Of a stretch of 64,000 nt of DNA, positions 10,840 through 19,473 are shown piece after piece. The notes under the pieces are model-generated. The model saw only the letters and a list, made by a program, of their open reading frames with translations. It was not told the origin of the DNA and made no database searches. A program made the translations under genes and the position numbers. Each line of letters opens with the position of its first letter. Positions within the stretch are counted from its first letter, which is position 1. This stretch comes from CAVQCA01 sp963763115 (GTDB taxonomy: Bacteria; Pseudomonadota; Gammaproteobacteria; UBA9214): positions 49,180-113,179 of the forward strand of contig CAVXNM010000038.1 of the NCBI GenBank assembly GCA_963763115.1, in the 5' to 3' direction.

Positions 10840-11391
10840 ATGAGACTCCTTGAATTCAACAAGGACGAAGGGGGAGCAAGTCCGCAACGCACGAAGTCAC
10901 GTCCGGGTAAACGCAAACCCGTCGCCCCGGTTACTCAGGCGAATCCAGCCCGCCCGTCAAAGCCGTCCCGCATCCCGGCGAGCGCCTCAAAAGTCCGCAA
11001 CACTGTGTATCCGATTCAAGGCACCGCCATTCGCAAACCGGTACAACACGCACCGATCGATCTCGAACTGTTGCAACAACGCATGGGGTTTCTGGAAAGA
11101 CGCCTGCAGGATCAGTCAAACAAAACCGAAAAACTCGCAACCCTCAAGGACATAGACCAGCTCCGGGAACGCATGAACCAGATGGAAAACAGTCTGGAGA
11201 AGGCGCTCGACCGACCGCCCCTCAAGACGTTTCTCAGGATGCGAGCCATCCAGTTCTGGCGCCAGGATCTCCCCCTGATCAGTGCCTGGCTGTTGAAGAT
11301 GGCGTGCAGCGCCTGGCAGGAACTGCAGCCAGAGTGGTGGCCGCAGCTGGCACGCGCATGGAAGGAATCTCTTGAGAAAGCGCGACGTTAG
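10840..11391 (+). CDS. unrecognised protein with basic proline-rich N-terminus, coiled coil and tryptophan-rich C-terminus
   Basis: I do not recognise this protein. From the ATG at 10840 it has 183 residues; a GTG at 10831 would add three. The ATG is preferred because GAGGTGG lies about five bases before it. Residues 1-60 are basic and rich in proline, serine and alanine (probably disordered). About 75-125 is a heptad-like coiled coil (DLELLQQRMGFLERRL). The last 50 residues contain six tryptophans in amphipathic segments (SAWQELQPEWWPQLARAW), which might contact a membrane or a partner. No signal peptide is seen. It is divergent from mnmG and convergent with the TetR gene. Confidence 0.7.
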   Translation: MRLLEFNKDEGGASPQRTKSRPGKRKPVAPVTQANPARPSKPSRIPASASKVRNTVYPIQGTAIRKPVQHAPIDLELLQQRMGFLERRLQDQSNKTEKLATLKDIDQLRERMNQMENSLEKALDRPPLKTFLRMRAIQFWRQDLPLISAWLLKMACSAWQELQPEWWPQLARAWKESLEKARR

Positions 11392-11407
11392 AAGCCAGTC
11401 GGAGTAA

Positions 11408-12106
11408 TCAACTGCTCACCTTGCCCTGCTGACTTCCGGCAGGAACGACGGCACTACGCAGTCCGGCCCACAGCAAGGCAAGCTGTTGCCGATACATCGG
11501 CCCGATAGTGGCCGGACTCGAATGCTGGATCGCCAGCGGCACGCCATAGAATATCGAGACCAGTCCGACCATGGCCGCCGCTATCAGGGTGTTCGGCGGC
11601 AATTCCCCCTGATCGACGGCCTGCTGCAATGCCTTGCGGAAAATCGTTTCAAGACTGTCCTCTCCGAGATTCTCTATACCGGCAAGATCGCGGAACGCCA
11701 TCATGCGTTCCGCCGGAGTAATATCCGGCAGCGGTGTACGAGTGCGTTCCCTGGCTTGATGGGCGATGATTTCCCCCATCAGACCCGGTTTCTTCTGAAT
11801 CTGTATCGCGGCATAGCGAAACAGAGCTTCGATGACCGACAGGCCTTTTTGTTGCTCCCCCACTTGCAGCCCATACCAGTTCAGCTCCAGCGACCATAGC
11901 TTGTCGAGATACACCACGATGGTCTCTTTCTTTGGAAAGTAATTGAAGAAAGTAGCCTCGGAGATCTGGGCGCGCTCGCACAATGCCCTGACCGACAGCG
12001 ATTCCAGGGGCGCATTTTCAAGGTGATGGGAAACGATTTCGGCCAAGGCAAGCCGGGTACGCGCAAATTTCCGCTCACGCAGGGAGAAACGGGGCATCGT
12101 CGACAT
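11408..12106 (-). CDS. TetR-family transcriptional regulator
   Basis: One-component repressor-type regulator of 232 residues. The N-terminal helix-turn-helix reads SVRALCERAQISEATFFNYF, the TetR signature, followed by PKKETIVVYLDKLWSLE. The remaining 150 residues form a helical ligand and dimerisation domain without a recognisable ligand class. It is convergent with the orphan at 10840. No target is evident beside it, because the next gene upstream lies more than 500 bases away, so its regulon cannot be named. Confidence 0.9.
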   Translation of the reverse strand: MSTMPRFSLRERKFARTRLALAEIVSHHLENAPLESLSVRALCERAQISEATFFNYFPKKETIVVYLDKLWSLELNWYGLQVGEQQKGLSVIEALFRYAAIQIQKKPGLMGEIIAHQARERTRTPLPDITPAERMMAFRDLAGIENLGEDSLETIFRKALQQAVDQGELPPNTLIAAAMVGLVSIFYGVPLAIQHSSPATIGPMYRQQLALLWAGLRSAVVPAGSQQGKVSS

Positions 12107-12632
12107 ATCTGTTTCTTACCGCAAATTTATAGAGGCGTTCAATTATATTTGGTTTTCCTTTATTTTGACATAGATAGCGGGCCAGATGCCGGGGCTGGCG
12201 GGGGTCTCAATACCGCGCTGCTGCTGGAATGACACCGCGACTGCATGGCTTCCGTTGCGTTTTGCGTGGCGTCAAGCTCTCGGCTGTTGCCTTACTGGAA
12301 ACCGGCATTTGATTTATGAATGTATCCTTATTGTCGAGTAGTCACTGATCAAGCCTTTCATTTTCGTGAATGCGGTAGTAGCGGTGCAGGGATGGATACA
12401 CTGCTTGCGGACCAAAGGGTGGAATCTCGTCTGTTCAAGATCAGTGGATTGCTGGCCCCCCGCTTTCGCCGGGGGAACATATTCATGGATATCTTAATGA
12501 GTTACAAATATTATTGTACAATACACTATATTTTATGCAGGCAACGATTAAATATAATTTTTTAATAAATTTCAGTCGCATGAAATGCGATGTCCGTGCA
12601 CTGGACCATGAGCATTTTTTAACCACCGCCAC
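12107..12632. other. gene-poor stretch upstream of the TetR gene
   Basis: I see no convincing gene in these 526 bases. The short open frames lack a ribosome site and protein-like composition. A GC-rich hairpin with arms CCCCC and GGGGG lies near 12459-12477. The stretch at about 12500-12570 is strongly AT-rich. The TetR promoter probably lies within the first 80 bases (minus-strand TATAAT-like sequence near 12140-12150), but its -35 is weak. Confidence 0.5.
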
Positions 12633-13091
12633 TCATGCGGAGTAGGTACCGACATCACCGGGACGGCGGAGCATCTTGTCCACGTCGCCCTGGTGCATCT
12701 CTTCTGCGGCGATTAGCCGGCGGGCATACTCTTCCAGCAGCAGCGATTTCCCGTCCACCGCCGCCAGCAGTTCCTTGTATACCGCGAGCGCCGCACGCTC
12801 GTGTTCCAGGGATTCACGCAAAATGTCGCCGATGTCATGCTTGTGGGTTTCCAGCAAGGGACCGATGGACAATGAGGGGTGCTCGCCCAGGTGGGTAATC
12901 AGTTCCCCGGCCTCCCGCGCATGTCCCAGCGATTCGTCCGCCTGTGCCTGCATCCAGGAAACAATCGGGATACGGTTGTAGCCATAGATCATCAGGGCAT
13001 AGTGTGTGTAACGTACCACGCCGGCGAGTTCCATTTCGAGAATCTTGTTGAGATGCGCCACCACGGCGCTTTTGTCGAATGAATCGGTCAT
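12633..13091 (-). CDS. bacterioferritin-like ferritin-superfamily protein
   Basis: Four-helix ferritin-like protein of 152 residues, probably handling iron or protecting against oxidants. The start at 13091 (MTDSFDKSAVVAHLNKILEM) follows an AGGAG site; the frame stays open upstream to 13253 without homology. Candidate metal ligands occur once per helix: ILEMELAGVVRYTHY, ADESLGHAREAGE, EHERAALAVYKE and AEEMHQGDVDKM. The spacing in helix 2 (E-x3-H) differs from the E-x2-H of classical Bfr, so this is a sub-branch rather than a textbook bacterioferritin. No heme-binding methionine was assigned. Confidence 0.85.
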   Translation of the reverse strand: MTDSFDKSAVVAHLNKILEMELAGVVRYTHYALMIYGYNRIPIVSWMQAQADESLGHAREAGELITHLGEHPSLSIGPLLETHKHDIGDILRESLEHERAALAVYKELLAAVDGKSLLLEEYARRLIAAEEMHQGDVDKMLRRPGDVGTYSA

Positions 13092-13922
13092 CGGATTTCT
13101 CCTGGCTGAATGTTGACGGAACGGCATGCGGTCTGCGGAACGGTCTCCATCGGGTCGAGCATGGACGACATCTACTGTCTCCCGCAGTGCATTCCCACGA
13201 TCTGTCAGGCCATCGTCCCAACCGTCATGGGATGTCCTTAGTCTAGTCCGCAATTCTGATCGTGCTGGCTGTCAGCGATGTAGCGGGGTGGATATCTTCC
13301 CAAGTCCCGCGGCGGAAAGTTGCGTTCGGGGTTTAACGGGCGAGTCCCATATCCATGCATATTCGCTTGTATCACCGACTCCCTGTCGATAAATCGTGTA
13401 GTGCGGAAAGGCTACCATCAACCCCACGATTAGGGCATAAATTATCAGGATGCCTCTGTAGTCTCTTCATCACTGCATATTAGAATGAATGCATTCAAAC
13501 TTGTTGTTGGATCGATGTGCTAGCCTAACGATGGACAGACAACTGGTCAATGCAGCCAACCTTGCCACTCTGCCAGCCGCCTCAAGAATGCTTGCACTTC
13601 CACGAAGTTTATTCGGGACAGATCCATACTGCGAGTCTGGAACGGTGGGTGATGGGTGTCTGATAGCAAGATAAGAGAATGCTAAAGGACAGGAAACCCT
13701 AAGCGGACATGCGGCAACACGCCGTCCATTGTACTGAAAGAAGCCCACGTGCCCTGTATCAGACCCGACCCCATCAACTCTATTTCGTCATTTATTACAG
13801 GCTAAAAGGCGGTTGACTGATTAATGCTATTTACAATCAATCCGCACCCGCTATCTTAAATAAATCAAAAGGCTAATAGAAACCATGGGGGTATATAATT
13901 ACTGTATTGGGTCAAGGAGAAA
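13092..13922. other. gene-poor stretch
   Basis: No supported gene is visible in about 830 bases. The longest frame (13470-13748, minus) has an unlikely composition and no ribosome site. The right part (13790-13910) is AT-rich and probably carries the promoter of the small ORF and SPOR gene that follow. Confidence 0.4.
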
Positions 13923-14006
13923 ATGCTCAAGCCAGACTTCACCGCATTCAAATACAGAAACAGGAACAGTTTGATGCTCCAATTCACCGGCTACATAAAA
14001 ATATGA
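13923..14006 (+). CDS. 27-residue upstream ORF coupled to the SPOR gene
   Basis: A short frame starts at ATG 13923 with a strong AAGGAG ribosome site four bases before it, and encodes 27 residues beginning MLKPDFTAFKYRNR. Its TGA overlaps the ATG of the SPOR gene as ATGA. That ATG has no good ribosome site of its own, so translation of the small frame may feed the next gene. The peptide resembles nothing I know. It may be a leader, or the true N-terminus of a gene later frameshifted. Confidence 0.5.
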   Translation: MLKPDFTAFKYRNRNSLMLQFTGYIKI

Positions 14007-14671
14007 AGTCGAGAATCAATCGGCCTACTCAGTCTTACGATTTCAGCCAGAAACTGGTTTTACTGGCGACGGGCCTGGTTTCTGGGGCAATAATCGTTAT
14101 TTTATTGTGGTCGGCAATCAAGATTAACTTGGGAGGTGGAGGGATCGATCAATTGCAAAACAAAGTTTCAGAACTAGCCCAACAACCTGTCAAACCGCAA
14201 ACAAGATATACAAACCCCGAAAGCAAGGCTGGTGAACACGGCGATGAGATACAGACTGATACTATATCAGGGCTTGAAATACTGCCACCCCAAACCGCTG
14301 GCAAGACCAACCTCACAACTTTGGCTGACACGGACACAATTAATTCAGGCACTGCAACTGGCAGCGACCTCCAAACAAAATCAATGCAGCCGACTGATGA
14401 TGTCAAAACACAGCCACAGAAAACAAACAGGGATTCAGGAACATGGGTTATAAACCTTGCATCATTACAACGAAAAGTCGATGCAGAACACTTTGTAATA
14501 CAGGCCAACTCCAAGGGAGTTGCAGCAGAAATAAATCAAGCCACCGTGAGAGGAAAGAAGTACTGGCGTGTGCAAGTTCCTGGTTTTTCTTCCGCAAACG
14601 AAGCCAGGACAAAGGTGAGTGAGGTACAGAGTAAACTTGGATTGAAGGATGTCTGGATTTTACAGAGATAG
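14003..14671 (+). CDS. SPOR-domain membrane protein
   Basis: Single-pass inner-membrane protein of 222 residues with a short cytoplasmic N-terminus, one transmembrane helix at about 18-38 (VLLATGLVSGAIIVILLWSA), a long polar periplasmic linker and a C-terminal SPOR-like domain (about 145-222). The domain shows GTWVINLASLQRKVDAEHF and YWRVQVPGFSSANEA. SPOR domains bind peptidoglycan stripped of stem peptides, often at the septum, so a cell-wall or division role is likely. The start is uncertain: the frame is open to a TTG at 13907, but the ATG at 14003 is coupled to the preceding short ORF. Confidence 0.82.
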   Translation: MKSRINRPTQSYDFSQKLVLLATGLVSGAIIVILLWSAIKINLGGGGIDQLQNKVSELAQQPVKPQTRYTNPESKAGEHGDEIQTDTISGLEILPPQTAGKTNLTTLADTDTINSGTATGSDLQTKSMQPTDDVKTQPQKTNRDSGTWVINLASLQRKVDAEHFVIQANSKGVAAEINQATVRGKKYWRVQVPGFSSANEARTKVSEVQSKLGLKDVWILQR

Positions 14672-15173
14672 TAACGGCAAGTTCCTGTGATCTATTGTTA
14701 ATGTTCGACAGCAGACTTAAATGGTACGAAGTTGCTGCGAATAAGTTATAACCAGTGAACGGCATCATTTGGGGTCTAACAGGATGTAAGGCTTGCTGCG
14801 GTTTGTTTCTGGCATGTACTGGAAGTGGACGTTCCTGCGCCGAGCCTTTGTCGGCACATTTCGCCCCTAAATTGCCGTTCCCGTTGTTTCTGGGTATGTC
14901 TCGAATGTGGCCTAAGCCGGATCGTTATCGAATGCTTATATTTGGGACCTGAAAGGCGGAAGGCAACCCATATACGTTGTTCGAGCGGATTAAGAGAATG
15001 GCAGGCCCACTTGGTGGCGGCGGAACCGAGTTCCCGCTCGCCACTTTCCGGTCACAGGGTAGATCCACCGTTTTCACGCCTGGCAAGGGCCGCCTCTCAT
15101 GTCGCCCGGATGGCAAAATGGTCGATCTTCGGCTATATGTACAACTTAAACTATATGATGCGGAGGAATTCTC
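14672..15173. other. gene-poor stretch
   Basis: About 500 bases without a supported gene. The frames present lack ribosome sites and protein-like composition. The last 40 bases contain an AT-rich segment and GGAGGA just before the DUF1326 start. Confidence 0.4.
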
Positions 15174-15809
15174 ATGGCTGATATTGACTGGCGTATCCGT
15201 GGACCCGAAATCTCAACCTGCAACTGCGACTGGGGCTGTCCCTGTCAATTCAACTCGAGACCCACCCACGGCCATTGCAGGGCCGGCGTGGCCATGCATA
15301 TCGATGAGGGCCACTTCAACGGTACCTCACTTGACGGCCTGCGTTGGGCGGCCATGTTCGCCTGGCCGAAGGCCATCCACGAGGGCAACGGTGAAGCCCT
15401 GCTGATCCTCGATGAGCGGGCCGATGAAGCCCAGCGCGAGGCCCTGCTGGGCATCCTCTCCGGCCAGACCTCCGTCCCGGGCGCAACCGTATTCAATGTC
15501 TTCGCTTCGACACTCAGCACGCTGCACGATCCGGTGACCGCCCATATCGAGTTCGAGCTGGATCTCGACAACTGGACTGGGCATTTCTCCGTCCCCGGCT
15601 ATCTCGATGCCCATGCCGCGCCCATCATCAACCCTGTCTCTGGCGATTCTCACCGCGCCAGTGTGATTCTACCGGAAGGCTTTGAATACCACGAAGCGGA
15701 GTTCGTCAGCAGCCGCACCCGGGGCGAGGGCCCGATCCCGCTGGAGTGGACCGACGGTCACGGTCATATCTGCATGCTCCACATGACGCCCAATGGGCCG
15801 GTGGACTGA
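15174..15809 (+). CDS. DUF1326 cysteine-rich protein
   Basis: Protein of 211 residues matching the DUF1326 pattern, of unknown function. The N-terminus carries five cysteines within 20 residues (C16, C18, C22, C24, C35 in STCNCDWGCPCQF and GHC), which look like a metal or redox site. The rest is a beta-rich domain. GGAGGA precedes the ATG at a good distance. The DUF2182 membrane-protein gene follows 26 bases later. DUF1326 and DUF2182 genes are often paired in genomes, which points to a joint, probably metal-related, job. Confidence 0.9.
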   Translation: MADIDWRIRGPEISTCNCDWGCPCQFNSRPTHGHCRAGVAMHIDEGHFNGTSLDGLRWAAMFAWPKAIHEGNGEALLILDERADEAQREALLGILSGQTSVPGATVFNVFASTLSTLHDPVTAHIEFELDLDNWTGHFSVPGYLDAHAAPIINPVSGDSHRASVILPEGFEYHEAEFVSSRTRGEGPIPLEWTDGHGHICMLHMTPNGPVD

Positions 15810-15835
15810 CCAACACTGCACGACCGCCCAGCCTC

Positions 15836-16621
15836 ATGGAGCAAAACAATGAACTGGCCAGCGGCATACTGGAAGCGGCCGCGCGACACGACCGACTAGT
15901 GATCGTCGGCGCGCTGGGCCTCGTCACACTGCTTGCCTGGGCTTGGCTGCTGTCCGGTGGGGGCATGGACATGCCGTCGTCCATGGACATGAACATGGTA
16001 ATGCCCATGGACTGGACACCGCTTTATGCGCTCGTGGTCTTCGTGATGTGGTGGGTCATGATGATGGCCATGATGCTGCCGAGCGCCGCCCCCATGATCC
16101 TGTTGTTCGCCCTGGTCAACCGCCGCAGCCGCGCGCTGGGCGCGCCCTACGTCCCTACCACCGTGTTCGCCTCGGGCTACCTGGTCGCCTGGGGCGGCTT
16201 CAGCCTAGCGGCGACCCTGGTGCACTGGTGCTTGGAGCGGGCTGGCTGGCTGACCATGGGGATGACCAGCGCCAACCGTTGGCTCAGCGGCATTCTATTA
16301 ATCGCAGCCGGCCTCTACCAGTTGACCCCACTCAAGCATGCGTGCCTGCGTCATTGCCGTGGGCCGATCGAGTTCATCACGCGCCACTGGCGCCCGGGCT
16401 ACGCCGGTGCATTTCGCATGGGCTTGGTTCACGGCGCGTATTGTGTCGGCTGCTGCTGGGTGGTGATGGGGCTGCTGTTCTATGGTGGCGTTATGAATCT
16501 CTATTGGATCGTCGGTCTGGCGGTGCTGGTCCTGCTGGAGAAGCTGCTGCCTGCCGGCCCGCGATTCGGCAGTATCAGCGGCGCTGGCTTCCTTGCCTGG
16601 GGCGCCTGGCTTCTGGTCTAG
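15836..16621 (+). CDS. DUF2182 integral membrane protein, methionine-rich
   Basis: Predicted metal-binding membrane protein of 261 residues with about six helices. The first predicted loop is unusually methionine-rich: seven methionines between residues 44 and 58 (MDMPSSMDMNMVMPMDW), and another run at 72-80 (MWWVMMMAMM). Later helices carry HACLRHC and GAYCVGCCW. Such Met/Cys/His clusters resemble Cu(I) sites in copper-handling proteins. No ribosome site is evident at the ATG at 15836, so coupling to DUF1326 or a GTG start at 15746 is possible. Confidence 0.88.
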   Translation: MEQNNELASGILEAAARHDRLVIVGALGLVTLLAWAWLLSGGGMDMPSSMDMNMVMPMDWTPLYALVVFVMWWVMMMAMMLPSAAPMILLFALVNRRSRALGAPYVPTTVFASGYLVAWGGFSLAATLVHWCLERAGWLTMGMTSANRWLSGILLIAAGLYQLTPLKHACLRHCRGPIEFITRHWRPGYAGAFRMGLVHGAYCVGCCWVVMGLLFYGGVMNLYWIVGLAVLVLLEKLLPAGPRFGSISGAGFLAWGAWLLV

Positions 16622-17505
16622 CTGGCCTTGCTTGCTAGTCCAGGCTCAAATCCGCCAGCGGCTTCCTCAGTCTGGTATTGTTTGAGCTCCCAAATCGCAG
16701 CGTGGGAAACGGGAACGAGATCTGGAACATGAATTTCGTCGCCGATTACGTAAACTTCACCTGTCGATTTGGTTTAGCATTATACGCGGTATCTTTGCCG
16801 ACCTCGAGAGAACTGGCTGCATCACGCGAACGGCAAGTTTTGCTGTGTTCCAGCCGTTCGCGAGTCGTCCGGGGACGACTGGTTCTGGCCGATTCCTGTC
16901 CTAGGGCCTGTCGGACTTAGGATTGATCTACTGTGCTCGCGGGAGAGCGGCTCATATTTCCCCGATTTCTCGTTGCGTAGAATGACTATGCGCCTCGAAA
17001 TCGTGAAAATCTGTTCTCGCTCTCCCACCATGCTCGCTACGATCACTTAAGTCCGACAGGCTACTAGACGAGACGTTTATATAAGATTTCGTTAAAGGAC
17101 AGGAGGTGACCCAACCCAGACGTCCACCGTTTTGGGCTTCATGTCGTGTTTGTACTGTTAACAGATGGACCTTTAGGTTCTGGATGCGGAGCGGCAATCC
17201 CTAAATCAACGAATAGTTCATCCTTGAGTCACAAGGAAGCGTCGTATGCTGCAACCAGAATTCCTTGCTCACTCAGCTTGTATCGTGTGGGTGGTATGTA
17301 TTTTGAATTACTGTGATTTCTGTTGTGACTATTTGTCTATTAATTGATAGGAATCAAGGAATAAGCGATCCTTCTACTGTATAAAGACTTACGTAAATAC
17401 TAGCCGCAAATTTGTTTGAACAGACGGACAGAGGGGGCAATAAATCCGCTTTCAATTCAAACTGATTTGTCAGAATGTACCATCAGCTAACCGGAGGAGA
17501 ATCTG
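16622..17505. other. gene-poor stretch carrying a MITE-like element
   Basis: About 880 bases without a supported gene. It contains the inverted-repeat element at 16901-17067. Right of it the sequence is AT-rich and ends with a good ribosome site before the DUF4395 gene. The minus-strand frames inside arise from the element. Confidence 0.5.
16901..17067 (+). mobile_element. MITE-like inverted-repeat element, copy 1
   Basis: A 167-base element without coding capacity. Its ends are inverted repeats: the left end has GCCTGTCGGACTTA and the right end TAAGTCCGACAGGC. CTAG stands at both outer borders, which could be a target duplication. Inside, GCGGGAGAGCG and CGCTCTCCC form a second inverted pair, so the whole element can fold into one long hairpin. 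A second copy, about 85-90% alike by eye and in opposite orientation, lies at 61382-61549. No transposase gene is in the window. Confidence 0.85.
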
Positions 17506-18027
17506 ATGAATTCGACAACTGATAGTCATCATTCATTCCTGACGAACCCGTGGTGGTCCATGGGCCAGGCACTACCAGGTGAATGCGGGCTATGCATTAA
17601 TGAGACAGCAACGAGGGCAAGGGCGGGCCTGCTGAACATATTATCGGGAACAACCATTTTTCTGTTACTGGCAACGCCGGAACTGGACCCCATTCGCTTT
17701 GTGGCACCCTTTGTTATTTTCGATATGGTGACTGCCGCCATTTTCGGACTGACACCGATAAGTCCTGCCGGTATTCTGGGCACAGTAATTACCATGAAAA
17801 TCCGCCCGGTATGGAAACCAATCAAGCCGAAACGGTTTGCATGGACACTCGGGGCCACGTTAGGCATCTGTTGTCTTACTTTCTGGATGCTGGGCATGAC
17901 CGAATGGATTATTACGGTTCTGGGGATCTGTTTCATCCTGACCTGGCTTGAGGCCGTCATGGGGTTCTGCGTAGGGTGTTGGATGTATTCCCTGTTGTTT
18001 AAATGCGAAGTCTGCCAGTTGCATTGA
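17506..18027 (+). CDS. DUF4395 membrane protein with three CxxC pairs
   Basis: Membrane protein of 173 residues with about four helices, matching the DUF4395 pattern (INETATRARAGLLNILSG). Function unknown. Three CxxC pairs are visible: C27/C30 (ECGLC), C155/C158 (FCVGCW) and C167/C170 (KCEVCQ), an arrangement suited to thiol redox or metal and sulfur binding. GGAGGAG precedes the ATG. A small HMA-like gene follows 22 bases later, so they are probably co-transcribed. This stretch looks more AT-rich than the housekeeping genes around it. Confidence 0.85.
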   Translation: MNSTTDSHHSFLTNPWWSMGQALPGECGLCINETATRARAGLLNILSGTTIFLLLATPELDPIRFVAPFVIFDMVTAAIFGLTPISPAGILGTVITMKIRPVWKPIKPKRFAWTLGATLGICCLTFWMLGMTEWIITVLGICFILTWLEAVMGFCVGCWMYSLLFKCEVCQLH

Positions 18028-18049
18028 ACTTGGTGACGAGGAGACTGCT

Positions 18050-18286
18050 ATGGATAATATTCATCAGGTTGAAGTCGTTATACATGTCGATGAAGCTCTT
18101 AGTGAGGAGCAACGTGCCGCTTTGGTTAGCAATTTACAGGGACGTGATGGGGTGGAACATGCAAGGTTCACAACAGGACGCGACCATCTTATGGTGATTG
18201 ATTACGATACGAACAAGCTGCACACAATCGATGTTCTGGGGTATGTCAAGCAAGAACATATTAACGCTGAACTGATCGGTATTTAG
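18050..18286 (+). CDS. small HMA-fold-like protein lacking CxxC, paralogue 1
   Basis: Soluble protein of 78 residues with the alternating beta-alpha-beta pattern of heavy-metal-associated (ferredoxin-like) domains. It has no cysteine, so the usual CxxC metal site is missing. It shares with the gene at 18459 the pattern HxDE, E-x-R, DGV-x2-A, HLMVI-x-YD and AELI. GAGGAGA precedes the ATG. It is followed by a Rho-independent terminator. The fold assignment is by eye. Confidence 0.75.
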   Translation: MDNIHQVEVVIHVDEALSEEQRAALVSNLQGRDGVEHARFTTGRDHLMVIDYDTNKLHTIDVLGYVKQEHINAELIGI

Positions 18287-18299
18287 TTATTTTTGCTGG

Positions 18300-18344
18300 C
18301 TTCAAGGCGCCATGGTTACTGCGCCATGAAGTGCTGCTTTTTTT
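18300..18344 (+). terminator. Rho-independent terminator
   Basis: Arms CTTCAAGGCGC (18300-18310) and GCGCCATGAAG (18321-18331) pair with one mismatch. A T-run follows at 18338-18344. It closes the DUF4395/small-protein unit and separates the two paralogues. Confidence 0.75.
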
Positions 18345-18458
18345 GTTTATGTAAATATGATTATTTTACATGACTAGTCGCAAACAACTTCAATTTGATC
18401 TGAGTTTTGGCAGTTACTGTCATGTAACACTGGTTACAGCTAGAAAAGGAGAAAACCA

Positions 18459-18689
18459 ATGGGTAACGTCGACGCAGGCGTGACTATGCACATCGATGAA
18501 AACACCACGCACGAAGATCGCGAGGTTTTCCGTGATGTGTTATTGAATATGGATGGCGTCATGGCGGCTGCATATCATGATGAAAAACCACATTTGATGG
18601 TTATCATATATGATCCAGGACTCGTTAAATCCATCGAATTTGTCAATGCTGCCAAGCTACGCGGATTACATGCCGAATTGATTGCATGA
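18459..18689 (+). CDS. small HMA-fold-like protein lacking CxxC, paralogue 2
   Basis: Soluble protein of 76 residues, clearly related to the one at 18050 (shared HIDE, DGV, PHLMVIIYD and HAELI) and likewise without cysteines. AAGGAGA lies just before the ATG. A terminator and about 170 bases separate it from its paralogue, so it probably has its own promoter. The DsrE2-like gene follows 163 bases later. Function unknown; possibly a protein-protein interaction module. Confidence 0.75.
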   Translation: MGNVDAGVTMHIDENTTHEDREVFRDVLLNMDGVMAAAYHDEKPHLMVIIYDPGLVKSIEFVNAAKLRGLHAELIA

Positions 18690-18852
18690 GTTGAAATCGC
18701 TCCGACAGTGATAAGACCGACCAATGAGATTGGAGTCTCCACTCTGCGTCTGGGTGTGAGGCTGTGTCAGTGTCATTTCACAAGGAAGGCTAATGTTTTC
18801 TCTTTGGGTTTGCTGGCACATGACTGTCCAGCGCATGATTTAGAGGTTAACC

Positions 18853-19473
18853 ATGACTCCAATGAATGATGTTTCAGGCAAATCCCTTGCAGAAATGTCA
18901 GCGAATGATTTGAAAGCATGGTTTGACCAGCGCTTCGATGAAAGGATGAGGGAGCAGGAAGAAGGCAGGACTCCAAGACTATCTATCATGGTTACAAAAG
19001 GCACTTTGGACTGGGCTTACCCGCCATTTATCATCGGCTCGACTGCTGCTGCAATGGGGTGGGATGCGTCGCTGTTTTTTACATTCTATGGGCTGGGACT
19101 GCTGAAGAAGGACCTGAATCCCAACATTAGTCCGCTAGGCAATCCAGCTATGCCCATGAAGATGCCTTTCGGGCCGAAATGGTTTCAGGGAATCGACTGG
19201 AATATGCCCAATCTGATTATGGCCGGTGTGCCGGGTTTTGAGGATCTGGCGACTTCACTGATGAAGATGACAGTGAAGAACCAAGGTATAGCCACAATAC
19301 CTGAACTGAGAGAGATGTGTATTGAGGCAGATGTAAAGCTTGTCGCATGCCAGATGACAGTCGACCTGTTTGGATGGAAGAAAGAGGAATTTATCCCGGA
19401 GGTTACGGAGTGGGCCGGTGCCGCAACGTATATTACCACTGCACAGGGTGCTGATATCACATTGTTTATTTGA
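18853..19473 (+). CDS. DsrE2-like sulfur-trafficking protein (DsrE/F/H superfamily)
   Basis: Protein of 206 residues matching the DsrE/DsrF/DrsH-like family often annotated as a peroxiredoxin-family protein. A hydrophobic segment with GTLDWAYPPFIIGSTAAAMG is followed by the family's LVACQMTVDLFGWKKEEF, whose cysteine is the likely persulfide carrier; a second cysteine sits in REMCIEADV. Homologues lie with TusA and rhodanese genes in sulfur oxidisers and pass sulfane sulfur between proteins. GAGG lies shortly before the ATG. No TusA gene is adjacent here (one is at 37360). Confidence 0.88.
   Translation: MTPMNDVSGKSLAEMSANDLKAWFDQRFDERMREQEEGRTPRLSIMVTKGTLDWAYPPFIIGSTAAAMGWDASLFFTFYGLGLLKKDLNPNISPLGNPAMPMKMPFGPKWFQGIDWNMPNLIMAGVPGFEDLATSLMKMTVKNQGIATIPELREMCIEADVKLVACQMTVDLFGWKKEEFIPEVTEWAGAATYITTAQGADITLFI

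Noticed and set aside
12320..12565. 81-codon plus-strand frame as a gene
   Set aside because: It runs into very AT-rich sequence with no ribosome site and no protein-like pattern.
13470..13748. 92-codon minus-strand frame as a gene
   Set aside because: No ribosome site, odd composition and no recognisable motif.
16822..17197. minus-strand frames as genes
   Set aside because: They fall inside and around the MITE-like inverted-repeat element.
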